Assembly (NCBI GenBank): GCA_050255815.1
Contig: JBLMVJ010000035.1
Coordinates: forward strand, 1 to 64,000
Length of the DNA stretch: 64,000 bases
Origin: JAGORM01 sp050255815
GTDB lineage: Bacteria > Patescibacteriota > Microgenomatia > Levybacterales > GWA1-39-11
Direction of reading: 5' to 3'
The notes beneath the pieces were generated by a model. That model was not told the DNA's origin, did no database searches, and saw only the letters and a list, made by a program, of their open reading frames with translations. Positions 19,119-26,687 of the stretch are shown here, in pieces; positions within the stretch are counted from its first letter, which is position 1; each line of letters opens with the position of its first letter. The position numbers and the translations under genes are program-made.

Positions 19119-19148
19119 ATTAAAACATGAGACCCGCCATCTTGTCAA
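19119..19148 (-). promoter_or_regulatory. Promoter of rho
   Basis: Minus-strand TTGACA (19143-19148) and TTTAAT (19119-19124) with an 18-nt spacer. A perfect hairpin CTTGTC-AAGA-GACAAG overlaps the -35 side. Confidence 0.55.
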
Positions 19149-19424
19149 GAGACAAGACTCAAGCTACAAGCTAATAATTATCCTCTTCTCTTACCCTTTT
19201 ACTGCCCAGCTCTTACATTATTATGGGAAAGCCACTCCAAAATGATTTATAGCGTTCGAGAAAACGAAGTGACTCGAGTTAATGCTATGAACTATAGACC
19301 ATTAACCATGAACGTATCCCACTTTTTTACGAAGGAAAAAAGCAAGACCGGAGTGCCAACGAGGATCTTTACTTTTCGAAAGAAGTGAGAAAAACAAGGT
19401 CTAAAGATTAGACCCTATAGTATC

Positions 19425-19453
19425 TTGACAAAGCTCAGCTATTATGATATACT
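19425..19453 (+). promoter_or_regulatory. Strong promoter of the secreted DUF11-like protein
   Basis: TTGACA (19425-19430), a 17-nt spacer and TATACT (19448-19453). This is near consensus and predicts a leader of about 45 nt before the ATG at 19505. The rest of the 18998-19504 spacer has short hairpins but no gene. Confidence 0.75.
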
Positions 19454-19504
19454 CCCTGGCGAGCCTGATTTTACAGGCAAATTTACATTTTCCGAAGAAA
19501 AAAT

Positions 19505-20176
19505 ATGAACTTTACTAAACTTTCTAAAATCGCTCTTACCGCCTCAGCTATCCTCATGGGATCCGCAAACCTTGCCTTTGCAGCAGGGTCTACTAATTGT
19601 GAAATAGTATACGGTGGCGGACAAGTTTGTACTCCTCAGATTAAATTTACTATAGATAAAAAGATCCAGAAGCCTACAAAAGGTGGAGGGTTTGTAGACA
19701 ACCTGGGGGCAAATGATGACAAATTTAATCCCGGCCAAGACGTAGTCTTTCAAATCACTGTTCAAAATACCGGAGACCAGGCAGTAACATTAAACGTTGT
19801 TGACGTGCTTCCTTCTTATATAACTTTTGTTTCAGGCGGAAACTTTGATTCAGGATCTAATAAGGTTACCAACCAGGTCTCACTCAACCCGAATGATTCA
19901 AAAACCTTTACTATTGCAACCAGGGTGGTAAATGCCGGAGGTCTTCCTGCAAACCAATCAGTTACGTGTGTTACTAACGTTGCAAACGCTATGACCACTG
20001 ACAACAACAACAGCGCGCAGGATACCGCACAATTCTGTATCCAGAATAATGTAACCGTACAGCCTCAGATTCCATCAAAATCTATCCCAAATACCGGTCC
20101 TGAAGCTTTAGCCTTACTTATTCTCCCTCCAGTAGGCGCAGCAGGTTTTTACTTAAGACGTAAAGCTGTCCTCTAA
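19505..20176 (+). CDS. Secreted DUF11-like surface protein with sortase-like C-terminus
   Basis: 223 residues. A signal peptide (about 1-26, ending LAFA) is followed by a DUF11-type beta-sandwich (VVFQITVQNTGDQAVTLNVV...PSYITFVSGG...FTIATRVVNAGG). The C-terminus has IPNTGPEALA, then a hydrophobic helix and RRKAVL, which is the LPxTG-helix-positive tail plan of sortase substrates with an IPNTG variant. The very good promoter suggests high expression, as for an abundant surface protein. The exact ligand is unknown. Confidence 0.82.
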   Translation: MNFTKLSKIALTASAILMGSANLAFAAGSTNCEIVYGGGQVCTPQIKFTIDKKIQKPTKGGGFVDNLGANDDKFNPGQDVVFQITVQNTGDQAVTLNVVDVLPSYITFVSGGNFDSGSNKVTNQVSLNPNDSKTFTIATRVVNAGGLPANQSVTCVTNVANAMTTDNNNSAQDTAQFCIQNNVTVQPQIPSKSIPNTGPEALALLILPPVGAAGFYLRRKAVL

Positions 20177-20495
20177 TAAATCTAGAACCAAAAGGTCGGA
20201 GAGAGCGGTTTTGTCTCTTCAAACAAAGCTATCCACCACTCCCAAACTTTCTAGACAATCCCAACGACCAAAAAAATAGAACCTCTCTCCCCTACCTTTT
20301 AAGGCTTTGCCTTGCGAAAGGCATTTGCTTGCCTGAAAAAGACGGGGTTAGGGCGTGTATTTTTTACACTCCCGAATGTGCGTTTAGCTCAACTGATGTA
20401 TTAGCTTATGTCAGAAAGGCAAAAACGTGTTCTTTAACAAAAGGCATGTAGAAAAATGAAGTTTCCATTGCATCCACTTATGTGGATTTAATGGA

Positions 20496-20583
20496 TGCTC
20501 CGATAATATCGGAGCAAGGTACTGTAAGTACCGGGTTTTGCGCGCTATGAGGAGAGACATGGCGCGCGACATCCGGTACTTAC
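20496..20583 (+). promoter_or_regulatory. Nested hairpins at the head of the G+C-rich island
   Basis: A 9-bp-arm palindrome centred on ATAATAT (20496-20516) is followed by a larger structure. GTAAGTACCGG at 20524-20534 pairs perfectly with CCGGTACTTAC at 20573-20583, and within it GCGCGC at 20540-20545 pairs with GCGCGC at 20562-20567. The loop carries GAGGAGAGAC directly before an ATG (20559), i.e. a Shine-Dalgarno and a start presented in a hairpin loop. It precedes the island genes and looks like an mRNA leader that controls translation. The rest of 20177-20607 holds no supported gene. Confidence 0.55.
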
Positions 20584-20607
20584 CGAGAAAAAACGGAGAA
20601 GCAGAAC

Positions 20608-20766
20608 ATGACACAGCCCTCTACACCCGAGACCAACACCCTCGCCCATGCGCTTGCGCAAGCTTTGGCTAACCGCCAAGGTAAAAATCCACGCAAGCTG
20701 CGGACAGCAAAGGACTTTGAGTTTCTGGGCCGCGAGGTACTGAAGGTCATAGGACAACAGGCATAG
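20608..20766 (+). CDS. Small protein of the G+C-rich island, unknown function
   Basis: 52 residues (begins MTQPSTPETNTLAHALAQ, ends KVIGQQA), charged and probably soluble and helical. A GGAGAAG Shine-Dalgarno lies 6-7 nt upstream, and the next gene has its own AGGAGA overlapping this stop. G+C-rich third positions and strong ribosome-binding sites set this and the next genes apart from the AT-rich neighbours. No family is recognised. A second reading frame from ATG 20559 overlaps its first half out of frame and may be a leader peptide. Confidence 0.6.
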   Translation: MTQPSTPETNTLAHALAQALANRQGKNPRKLRTAKDFEFLGREVLKVIGQQA

Positions 20767-20774
20767 GAGAACTC

Positions 20775-21059
20775 ATGAACCTACTTCTGGGATACGGATC
20801 ACTTGCATTCACCTCTTGGTGGATCGCAGGTACTATCGTCTTTCTTCTGATGCGCAAGCACCGGAAGACCGTCCTCTGGAGAGTGGTTTACGGACCGCTC
20901 GTGTTTATCCTCGCGGACTTTATACCTGCCCTGGCGCAAGCTATGGGTATGCGTATTTGGTACGCTGAAGGAAACGTCAACATCGCCTTCTGCCGGCATG
21001 ACCCGTCAGAATTCAAGGCGATCTGCAGAGACTGCGGACAAGAGGTTCACAAATCCTAG
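20775..21059 (+). CDS. Two-helix membrane protein of the G+C-rich island
   Basis: 94 residues with hydrophobic segments at about 4-24 and 35-57 and a charged 38-residue tail. The tail carries a possible metal-binding set, CRHDPSEFKAICRDCGQEVH (C-H then C-x2-C-H). AGGAGA precedes the ATG by 4 nt and overlaps the previous stop region. The tail could form a small zinc knuckle facing the cytoplasm. The gene sits second in a compact same-strand cluster. No family is recognised. Confidence 0.65.
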   Translation: MNLLLGYGSLAFTSWWIAGTIVFLLMRKHRKTVLWRVVYGPLVFILADFIPALAQAMGMRIWYAEGNVNIAFCRHDPSEFKAICRDCGQEVHKS

Positions 21060-21070
21060 GAGGACAGCGA

Positions 21071-21283
21071 TTGAAGACTAGACCGCCGCCGAAGGCACTT
21101 TCCTTGGGAAGCCCCAAAAAGGCAAGCCCAAAAAGCAAGGTAGTATCCCGCAAACGCGTAAGCGTGTTCGGAACTTGCTTTCTAATGCAGAAATGCACGG
21201 GAAGAAATTCCTGGATCCTTACCGGCCCTAGTTCATCCGAATTCTGGCTTTGCAAGCCAACAGCTCATGGAGAGATGCCATGA
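21071..21283 (+). CDS. Small basic protein of the G+C-rich island, TTG start
   Basis: 70 residues, very basic at the N-terminus (KTRPPPKALSLGSPKKASPK). The TTG start is preceded by AGGAGGA, a full Shine-Dalgarno, with a 7-nt gap. The stop overlaps the next ATG as ATGA, so translation is probably coupled. The protein could bind nucleic acid, but this is only from its charge. The ribosome-binding site and the coupling are the main evidence that it is real. Confidence 0.5.
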   Translation: MKTRPPPKALSLGSPKKASPKSKVVSRKRVSVFGTCFLMQKCTGRNSWILTGPSSSEFWLCKPTAHGEMP

Positions 21284-22716
21284 ATTGGACTGCGCTACTA
21301 GCGTGGGTGATGGACCCAGTCCGCACCCTTGACGAACTTCGGCAGGCGCACCTTGCCCTGATCGGCCATCCCAACATGGGGAACCGCGTTCAGGTGCGTG
21401 CGCGCGTGAGGAACTACATCAATCTGATGATCGCCACCCAAGGTGGAGGAGCTCCTGCTCCTTGGCACCCTGGCATGGGCGCTCCTGTGGTTCCTCCAAC
21501 GCCAACACCTGGCCCTGCGCCCGTTCCTGGTCCTGGCCCTGCGCCCGTTCCTGGTCCTGGCCCTGCGCCCATCGTCCCGCTCGTTCCGGTTGTCGGCTAT
21601 CGCCCACGCATGTGGACGTACCGCCGAATGATACGGAGAGCGCTAAACGAGGGCAACACCGCCTGGATGGATACCGAACTCACGGCATGGGGAGACCCTC
21701 CGGGAGTCGGCACTCCAGCACAGCGTGCGTACCGGCTCGAGAACTTCTCGAGGTCACGGCACGGGTGGAACCGCATCGGGCATGATATCCCGGAGCTTGT
21801 TCCGCCTGGCGCACCGGCACCGGCACCCCGCCGACAGGTGGACTACGGTCCCCTTGGGTGGATCGCAGGTGCTCTGCTGATCGCAGCCGGCGCAGCCGTA
21901 CTGTTCTTCGCCTTGATTCTGCCTCTCTCCAAGTGGGGATGGGACCAGAGCTTCGGCGACGACACGGCAGTGCAGCAGCCCGGCAACCAGCCTGGTAACC
22001 AGCCCGGCGGCAACAACGGCAACGGTAGCGGCAACGCGAACCAGCCTGGCAACAACGGCAACGGTAGCGGCAACGCGAACCAGCCCGGCAACCAGCCCGG
22101 CAATAGCGGCGTCATCAAGAACTTGGCCGACGGCCAGTTCCCCTGGACACCGCCCACACCGGGTACCGACCTTGGGAACGACAAGCAGTTCACCAGCACC
22201 ATCATCGAGCAGGCCAAGCAGGGAGACTGGATTCACAGGCTCTTCAACCCTGGCTTGTTCAACGCAGCCAATAACTACGGCGGAGCCGATTCTTGGGCTA
22301 TTAGCCTGAACGTCGGTCCGAACGCTGGTGGCAGCTGGAAGGGCGAGGGAGTCTCGGGACGCTTCGTCTACCGTGCTGTGCAGAATCAGGTGGGTTGGTG
22401 CCTTGGCATCCTCACCTCGAAGACGTGGAACAACATCGACCTGAAGAGTCAACTCCTCAGCGGTTCAGACCCCAGTTTGCCGATCGGATTCAACGTCCGC
22501 ATCGAACCAGGGTCTACCGTGATGGTGAAGACGAACTCAGGCGAGATCAAGTCCGGCGTCACAAGCGACATGGGTGATATCCAAGTCGTTCTGCCAGACA
22601 GCGGGCTGACCACCATCTGCACTGCGTTCAGCACTGCAGCACCTACGGGTGAAAGCCAGCTTTGGGTGGGACCTCGGGACCGCTCCAAGGACATCAACAC
22701 GATCGACGCGCGGTAA
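21280..22716 (+). CDS. Large single-pass protein of the island with Pro-rich and Gly/Asn repeats
   Basis: 478 residues from the ATG at 21280, which overlaps the previous stop and follows GGAGAG; an in-frame ATG at 21250 is less likely. Layout: a short helical domain (about 1-55), a PGPAPVPG repeat linker, a second basic helical domain (WTYRRMIRRALNEGNTAW...HGWNRIGHD), one membrane helix at about 195-215, a QPGN/GNNGNGSGNANQP repeat stalk, and a C-terminal domain of about 200 residues ending DINTIDAR. The N-terminal part should be cytoplasmic and the C-terminal part exported. No family is recognised. The codon usage is strongly G+C-rich. Confidence 0.75.
   Translation: MNWTALLAWVMDPVRTLDELRQAHLALIGHPNMGNRVQVRARVRNYINLMIATQGGGAPAPWHPGMGAPVVPPTPTPGPAPVPGPGPAPVPGPGPAPIVPLVPVVGYRPRMWTYRRMIRRALNEGNTAWMDTELTAWGDPPGVGTPAQRAYRLENFSRSRHGWNRIGHDIPELVPPGAPAPAPRRQVDYGPLGWIAGALLIAAGAAVLFFALILPLSKWGWDQSFGDDTAVQQPGNQPGNQPGGNNGNGSGNANQPGNNGNGSGNANQPGNQPGNSGVIKNLADGQFPWTPPTPGTDLGNDKQFTSTIIEQAKQGDWIHRLFNPGLFNAANNYGGADSWAISLNVGPNAGGSWKGEGVSGRFVYRAVQNQVGWCLGILTSKTWNNIDLKSQLLSGSDPSLPIGFNVRIEPGSTVMVKTNSGEIKSGVTSDMGDIQVVLPDSGLTTICTAFSTAAPTGESQLWVGPRDRSKDINTIDAR
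22009..22086 (+). repeat. Tandem 39-bp repeat in the island protein stalk
   Basis: Two consecutive near-identical 39-bp units encode GNNGNGSGNANQP each. A separate 24-bp unit encoding PGPAPVPG is repeated at about 21511-21570. Both are likely to vary in copy number between strains. Confidence 0.8.
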
Positions 22717-22792
22717 CGCACGGCGATCCCAGACTCCTCGGAGTTGCCGATGGAGAGTACCTTAACGTCACGAGCACCGCCTAACCGCTGTG

Positions 22793-22924
22793 ATGATCGT
22801 GGTCCGCCTGGAAAAGGAGGTTGACGATAACCCTCTGGGTTGTCAGGATCCTGAGCGCAAGCTTGAGGATCTCCTCCACTACGGCGGACAGACTGGACAG
22901 TTTATGTGTTTCACGCTCCTTTGA
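22793..22924 (+). CDS. Possible small protein at the end of the island
   Basis: 43 residues starting MIVVRLEKEVDDNPLG and ending in a stop overlapped by AT-rich sequence. It keeps the island's base composition and has a plausible soluble composition, but no clear Shine-Dalgarno. It may equally be spacer. The rest of 22717-23136 holds short hairpins (ACTCC/GGAGT, AAGTCTC/GAGACTT) and no other gene. Confidence 0.35.
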   Translation: MIVVRLEKEVDDNPLGCQDPERKLEDLLHYGGQTGQFMCFTLL

Positions 22925-23062
22925 GTTTTGCATTCAAAGAAAGTCGTGTCACGGCAAAAACTGGTTCCAGTCAGGGTGAGAGACTCATTTATTGAGAATT
23001 GATTGGATTTTTTCCATCAAGTCTCTTTTGAGACTTTCTCCCACCTACATGCCTTTGCGTCT

Positions 23063-23083
23063 CCCTCACCATTATGGTGAGGG
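23063..23083. repeat. Palindrome of the CCCTCACC/GGTGAGGG family
   Basis: An almost perfect palindrome with 10-bp arms (CCCTCACCAT / ATGGTGAGGG) and a single central base. The same arms bound two insertions in the 23S gene (47622-47718, 48087-48386) and occur in both intron loops. Here it lies between the G+C-rich island and the glycan genes. Confidence 0.75.
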
Positions 23084-23136
23084 ACTGATGAGTATTCTTT
23101 CGGAGAAATCTGAGGGAAACGAAACGCAAAAAAAAC

Positions 23137-23937
23137 ATGAGCATATTAAAATCTGTCCTTTTCTTTATCTTATTTTTGGCTGTTGCAGCCGGGGCTTTCT
23201 ATGGGGTAGCTGAGCCCCAAAACACCCTTATTTCTTCCGTAGGCCCTATGCAGCTGACTGCCGGAGGTGCAGGACTCAGCCTGTTCCAGGGAAGCACCGG
23301 GCAGTATTATGATTTCTCACCATTTAAAGATACGGTAACCTTCCAGAACACTACCACTAACGCGCTGGTTACTGCCCAGGATATCCAGTCAACCGGTTAT
23401 AAAACTTCCCTAAAAGTACCGTTCATACAGAATCTATGGGAAACCTTTCTCTTTTACACAGGAGCAGACACCCCTTCCATGAGGTTTCTGACCGGCAAAA
23501 ACATCACCTACTCCTCTACCATTAAAGCCAACAAATTAATAGTCACCAGGACTATTCAGGGGGAGAAAAATCCTATTACAAAAACTGATATGACCATTAC
23601 CTTTCATGCTATGGATTTTGTGTTTGACCGGACAGGAAATTTATATAATTATGTAGACCCTGGAACACAGTCATTCTTTGAGCAGACTTATAACAAAACC
23701 TTGACACCTCAGCTGAATGACACTTCTATCACTGTTATGGGAAATATTGTTTTTATTTATAACCCTAAAATTGCCGCCGTTATGGCTATCCAAACCGTAG
23801 GGAACCAGACTATTACGGTGGACCGGAATGAGAAAGTAATCAGGATTTCTGAAACACCAAAGGTAAAAAACAATATCTACCAGGATTCTCTGCAGGTAAC
23901 CGTTTTAAACACGCCAAAGGAGGCTTTTAACCTATGA
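23137..23937 (+). CDS. Membrane-anchored exported protein of a glycan locus
   Basis: 266 residues. One N-terminal membrane segment (about 4-24, VLFFILFLAVAAGAFYGV) is followed by a beta-rich exported domain without cysteines. No family is recognised. Its stop overlaps the next ATG (ATGA), so it is translationally coupled to a multi-spanning GT-C-like protein. That suggests it assists or presents substrate to that enzyme, by context only. Confidence 0.72.
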   Translation: MSILKSVLFFILFLAVAAGAFYGVAEPQNTLISSVGPMQLTAGGAGLSLFQGSTGQYYDFSPFKDTVTFQNTTTNALVTAQDIQSTGYKTSLKVPFIQNLWETFLFYTGADTPSMRFLTGKNITYSSTIKANKLIVTRTIQGEKNPITKTDMTITFHAMDFVFDRTGNLYNYVDPGTQSFFEQTYNKTLTPQLNDTSITVMGNIVFIYNPKIAAVMAIQTVGNQTITVDRNEKVIRISETPKVKNNIYQDSLQVTVLNTPKEAFNL

Positions 23938-25775
23938 TAAACGCTATTTTAGCCGCTTTAGCCCTCTACTTGTTGCCTATTATCTTAGGCCGCCCATTGG
24001 TAAGGTTTTTCTATAAAAAAGAACTAGCCTATCCGTTTATTAGCTATTTTACGGCTGGATCTATGCTTTTATATGCCGGGATGCTTCTTTCCTATGCATT
24101 AAAACCTTACATCCCTCTGTTCTCAAGCTTTACTTTGCTGCAGGAAACTATCCTGGCGCTCTCATTTATCATGCTCCCGTTAAACCTGCTGGTAAAAAGG
24201 GATGATATTGACCTGGAACCGTTTACATTTCCTGCACTTCTTTCAGCAGGAATTGGCCTTATTTCCTATCTCATATGGCAATATAAATCCCCGTACTCAT
24301 TTAACTGGGATATGTTTGAGCACCAAACACTGGTAAACCAGATTTTGGGTGGACACCTGAGCGTTATTCCATCTCAGCTTACCGATACCTTTGGGTTTAA
24401 CGGTTACTCTACCCTGTTCCATAGCCTGGTTGCAGCTTCCCAAACGTTTTTTAGCCCCCAAATACTGCAATACTGGACGGTTATCTCAGGTTTCCATTTA
24501 GTAATTGCTGCATTTGCATCATACCTGTTAACCCGTGAGATCACTGACAATAAACTTGCCGCATCTCTTGCTGCTCTGGTAACCGGTATGGTTTTTGATT
24601 CCAGCATTTCATTTACCACCATGTTTTTTATCCCGCAAACATTTACGGCAGTCCTGTTTGCTTTCCTGTTTACCCAGCTATTATCAGAGGCTAAATCCGG
24701 CCGTATTACCAGCCTGCCATTGGCAATTTTCCAAGGCCTATTTCTGCTTATCAACCATTATATTGTAGGCCTGGCAGCGGCTGTTTTTTACCTGGGTTCT
24801 TATGTCTATATTAAGTTTTCAGCGCTACTGGAACGTAGGTTTGGCGCGCGCCATATGGTAATGGCAGTCCTGTTTTTGGCTTTGTTAGGGATCATCTTCT
24901 CTCCCGCCCTGCCGTTAGGATTTATTAACAGCGGAGAGGCTCAGGACTATACCTTAACTATGGTAGATAAATTCAATATTATGAAACAGACATACGGTTA
25001 CCTGATGCTGCTTTTATTACCGTTAGGGATCTGGTCAGCAGTAGGAAGTAAAAAACGCATACCACTCTTTTCCTTAATTATTACGGTACTGTTACTTTCT
25101 ATTGTAATTGCACAACTTCCTTATACGGTAAAATTCTTTACCCTGGCCCGCTTTTTTATTGATGCATTTATTGCCATAGGAATTTATTATGTTCTAAAGC
25201 CTATGAACACGTTTTTTAAAGGCTTATCCTTGGGGGTCTTGGTGCTTGCACTAGGCGGACTTCTGGTAATAAATGCGGCTAACTGGAAAGGGATCTTGCG
25301 CTACCAGAACAGCTATACACAAATATCCCCGTTTGAGCTGCAGGCAGCAAGCTTTTTGAAAAACGCTTATGGAGGATCTTCCGTCCTTATGGTTTCTGAT
25401 CCGGCAACCCAGAACATGATGGAGCCTATTTCAGGCGTAAATTCCCAGGGAGGGGCTTATATGAGCACGTATTCCCGGGAAACTCTGGCTGAGGCAGGTA
25501 CCACAGATAATCCAGTGCGGGCAGCCACAGACCTCTACAAGATTCAGGATAAAATTATACCTGAAGATAAAAGGATTTTAGTCCTTTCAGGGCGCTACTT
25601 TGCCTGGCAGAGCGCTTCTATTGGCCTCAAGAAGGCATTTTCTTACAACGTTTGGAACCCTTCAGGACTTACTCTGGAAGATATAGGGAAAATTGACCAC
25701 ATGCTCTCTGATACAACCCATTTTAAGTTGGTTTACCAAAACCCTGAAGTGGCTATTCTAGAGGTAACAAAGTAG
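23934..25775 (+). CDS. Multi-spanning GT-C-type glycosyltransferase-like protein
   Basis: 613 residues with about 12-13 membrane helices in the first 460 and a soluble C-terminal domain of about 150 residues. The arrangement, with an acidic loop after an early helix (YSFNWDMFEHQTLVNQI), is that of the GT-C fold, which transfers sugars from a polyprenyl-phosphate donor outside the membrane. No subfamily is assigned. It is coupled to the upstream exported protein and followed by GT2 and GT4 genes, which supports a role in surface glycan assembly. Confidence 0.7.
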   Translation: MINAILAALALYLLPIILGRPLVRFFYKKELAYPFISYFTAGSMLLYAGMLLSYALKPYIPLFSSFTLLQETILALSFIMLPLNLLVKRDDIDLEPFTFPALLSAGIGLISYLIWQYKSPYSFNWDMFEHQTLVNQILGGHLSVIPSQLTDTFGFNGYSTLFHSLVAASQTFFSPQILQYWTVISGFHLVIAAFASYLLTREITDNKLAASLAALVTGMVFDSSISFTTMFFIPQTFTAVLFAFLFTQLLSEAKSGRITSLPLAIFQGLFLLINHYIVGLAAAVFYLGSYVYIKFSALLERRFGARHMVMAVLFLALLGIIFSPALPLGFINSGEAQDYTLTMVDKFNIMKQTYGYLMLLLLPLGIWSAVGSKKRIPLFSLIITVLLLSIVIAQLPYTVKFFTLARFFIDAFIAIGIYYVLKPMNTFFKGLSLGVLVLALGGLLVINAANWKGILRYQNSYTQISPFELQAASFLKNAYGGSSVLMVSDPATQNMMEPISGVNSQGGAYMSTYSRETLAEAGTTDNPVRAATDLYKIQDKIIPEDKRILVLSGRYFAWQSASIGLKKAFSYNVWNPSGLTLEDIGKIDHMLSDTTHFKLVYQNPEVAILEVTK

Positions 25776-25796
25776 TTTTAATGAAAGCTGGGCAGT

Positions 25797-25826
25797 TTGA
25801 CTTAGCCCTATAGTTTTTGATACAAT
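25797..25826 (+). promoter_or_regulatory. Promoter upstream of the GT2 gene
   Basis: TTGACT (25797-25802), an 18-nt spacer and TACAAT (25821-25826). The predicted start, near 25833, coincides with the ATG of a short leader frame. Confidence 0.6.
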
Positions 25827-25832
25827 ACACAT

Positions 25833-25910
25833 ATGTTTCAGAGTGAACTGTTCCACTTAGATAGTGGAGCATCCCTTCGGGCAAGTTCTTCTGAACCAAT
25901 TTTAGTTTAA
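25833..25910 (+). CDS. Possible leader peptide before the GT2 gene
   Basis: A 25-codon frame begins at the predicted transcription start (ATG TTT CAG AGT ...) and ends 10 nt before the GT2 start, which begins with the related words ATG TTT CAG AAT. Inside lie two hairpins, TCCACT/AGTGGA and CCC-TTC-GGG. It could be an attenuation-type leader or simply a partial duplication of the gene's 5' end. Confidence 0.35.
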   Translation: MFQSELFHLDSGASLRASSSEPILV

Positions 25911-25920
25911 AAATTAAAGT

Positions 25921-26682
25921 ATGTTTCAGAATAAAAAAGTTTCAGTCATTATTCCATGCAGAAATGAGGAGGCTGCGCTCTATTCCATGCTGCAAAATAT
26001 CCCCTCTATAGTAGATGAAGTTATTGTGGTTGATAACGGATCTACTGATAATACGGCCTTTATTGCTACCACCTTAGGGGCAAAAGTCATCAAAGAAAAA
26101 AAACAAGTTGACGGTGTAGGTTATGGATTTGCCCACCAGACCGGAATGAAACATGCAAAAGGTGATTTCATAGTTGCCCTAGATGGGGATAATACTTACC
26201 CTATAGAAAAGATCCCGGAAATCCTGGCTTATATGGAAAAAGCGCGGGTGGATTTTGTGTCCTGCGCTCGCTTCCCGCTTTCTAACACTGCTGCCATTTC
26301 CAAACTACGGCAGTTGGGTGTTAAAATTTTAAATTTAGAGGCTTCCCTTTTGTTTGGGTACCATATGAAAGACGTGTTAAGCGGCATGTGGGTTATGAGA
26401 AAAGAATGTGTAAGAAAATTGAACGCAAAATCAGGAGAATGGAATTTCTCCCCTGAAATCAAACTTACCGCATTAATGCATCCTGAGATCAGGTTCTCTG
26501 AATACCATATTTCCCACTCTATCCGTTATAACGGCGTCTCAAAACAGCAGATCTGGAAAACAGGATTAAACCACATGTTTTATATTCTGGAGCTCCGGAC
26601 AAAATACGCTAAGATGCACCTGCCCAGACTTAACGTACAGTTTAGCTTTTATAAAGCTGCCTGGGCAAAACTGACTGCCTAA
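25921..26682 (+). CDS. Family 2 glycosyltransferase (dolichyl-phosphate-mannose-synthase-like)
   Basis: 253 residues. The GT-A fold is clear: VSVIIPCRNEEAALYSML, VDEVIVVDNGSTDNT, then the metal-binding DGD in GDFIVALDGDNTYP. A C-terminal extension without membrane helices follows. It should transfer a sugar from a nucleotide donor, probably to polyprenyl phosphate, feeding the GT-C-type protein upstream. The acceptor cannot be told from sequence. A GT4 gene follows after 5 bp. Confidence 0.88.
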   Translation: MFQNKKVSVIIPCRNEEAALYSMLQNIPSIVDEVIVVDNGSTDNTAFIATTLGAKVIKEKKQVDGVGYGFAHQTGMKHAKGDFIVALDGDNTYPIEKIPEILAYMEKARVDFVSCARFPLSNTAAISKLRQLGVKILNLEASLLFGYHMKDVLSGMWVMRKECVRKLNAKSGEWNFSPEIKLTALMHPEIRFSEYHISHSIRYNGVSKQQIWKTGLNHMFYILELRTKYAKMHLPRLNVQFSFYKAAWAKLTA

Positions 26683-26687
26683 TATCC

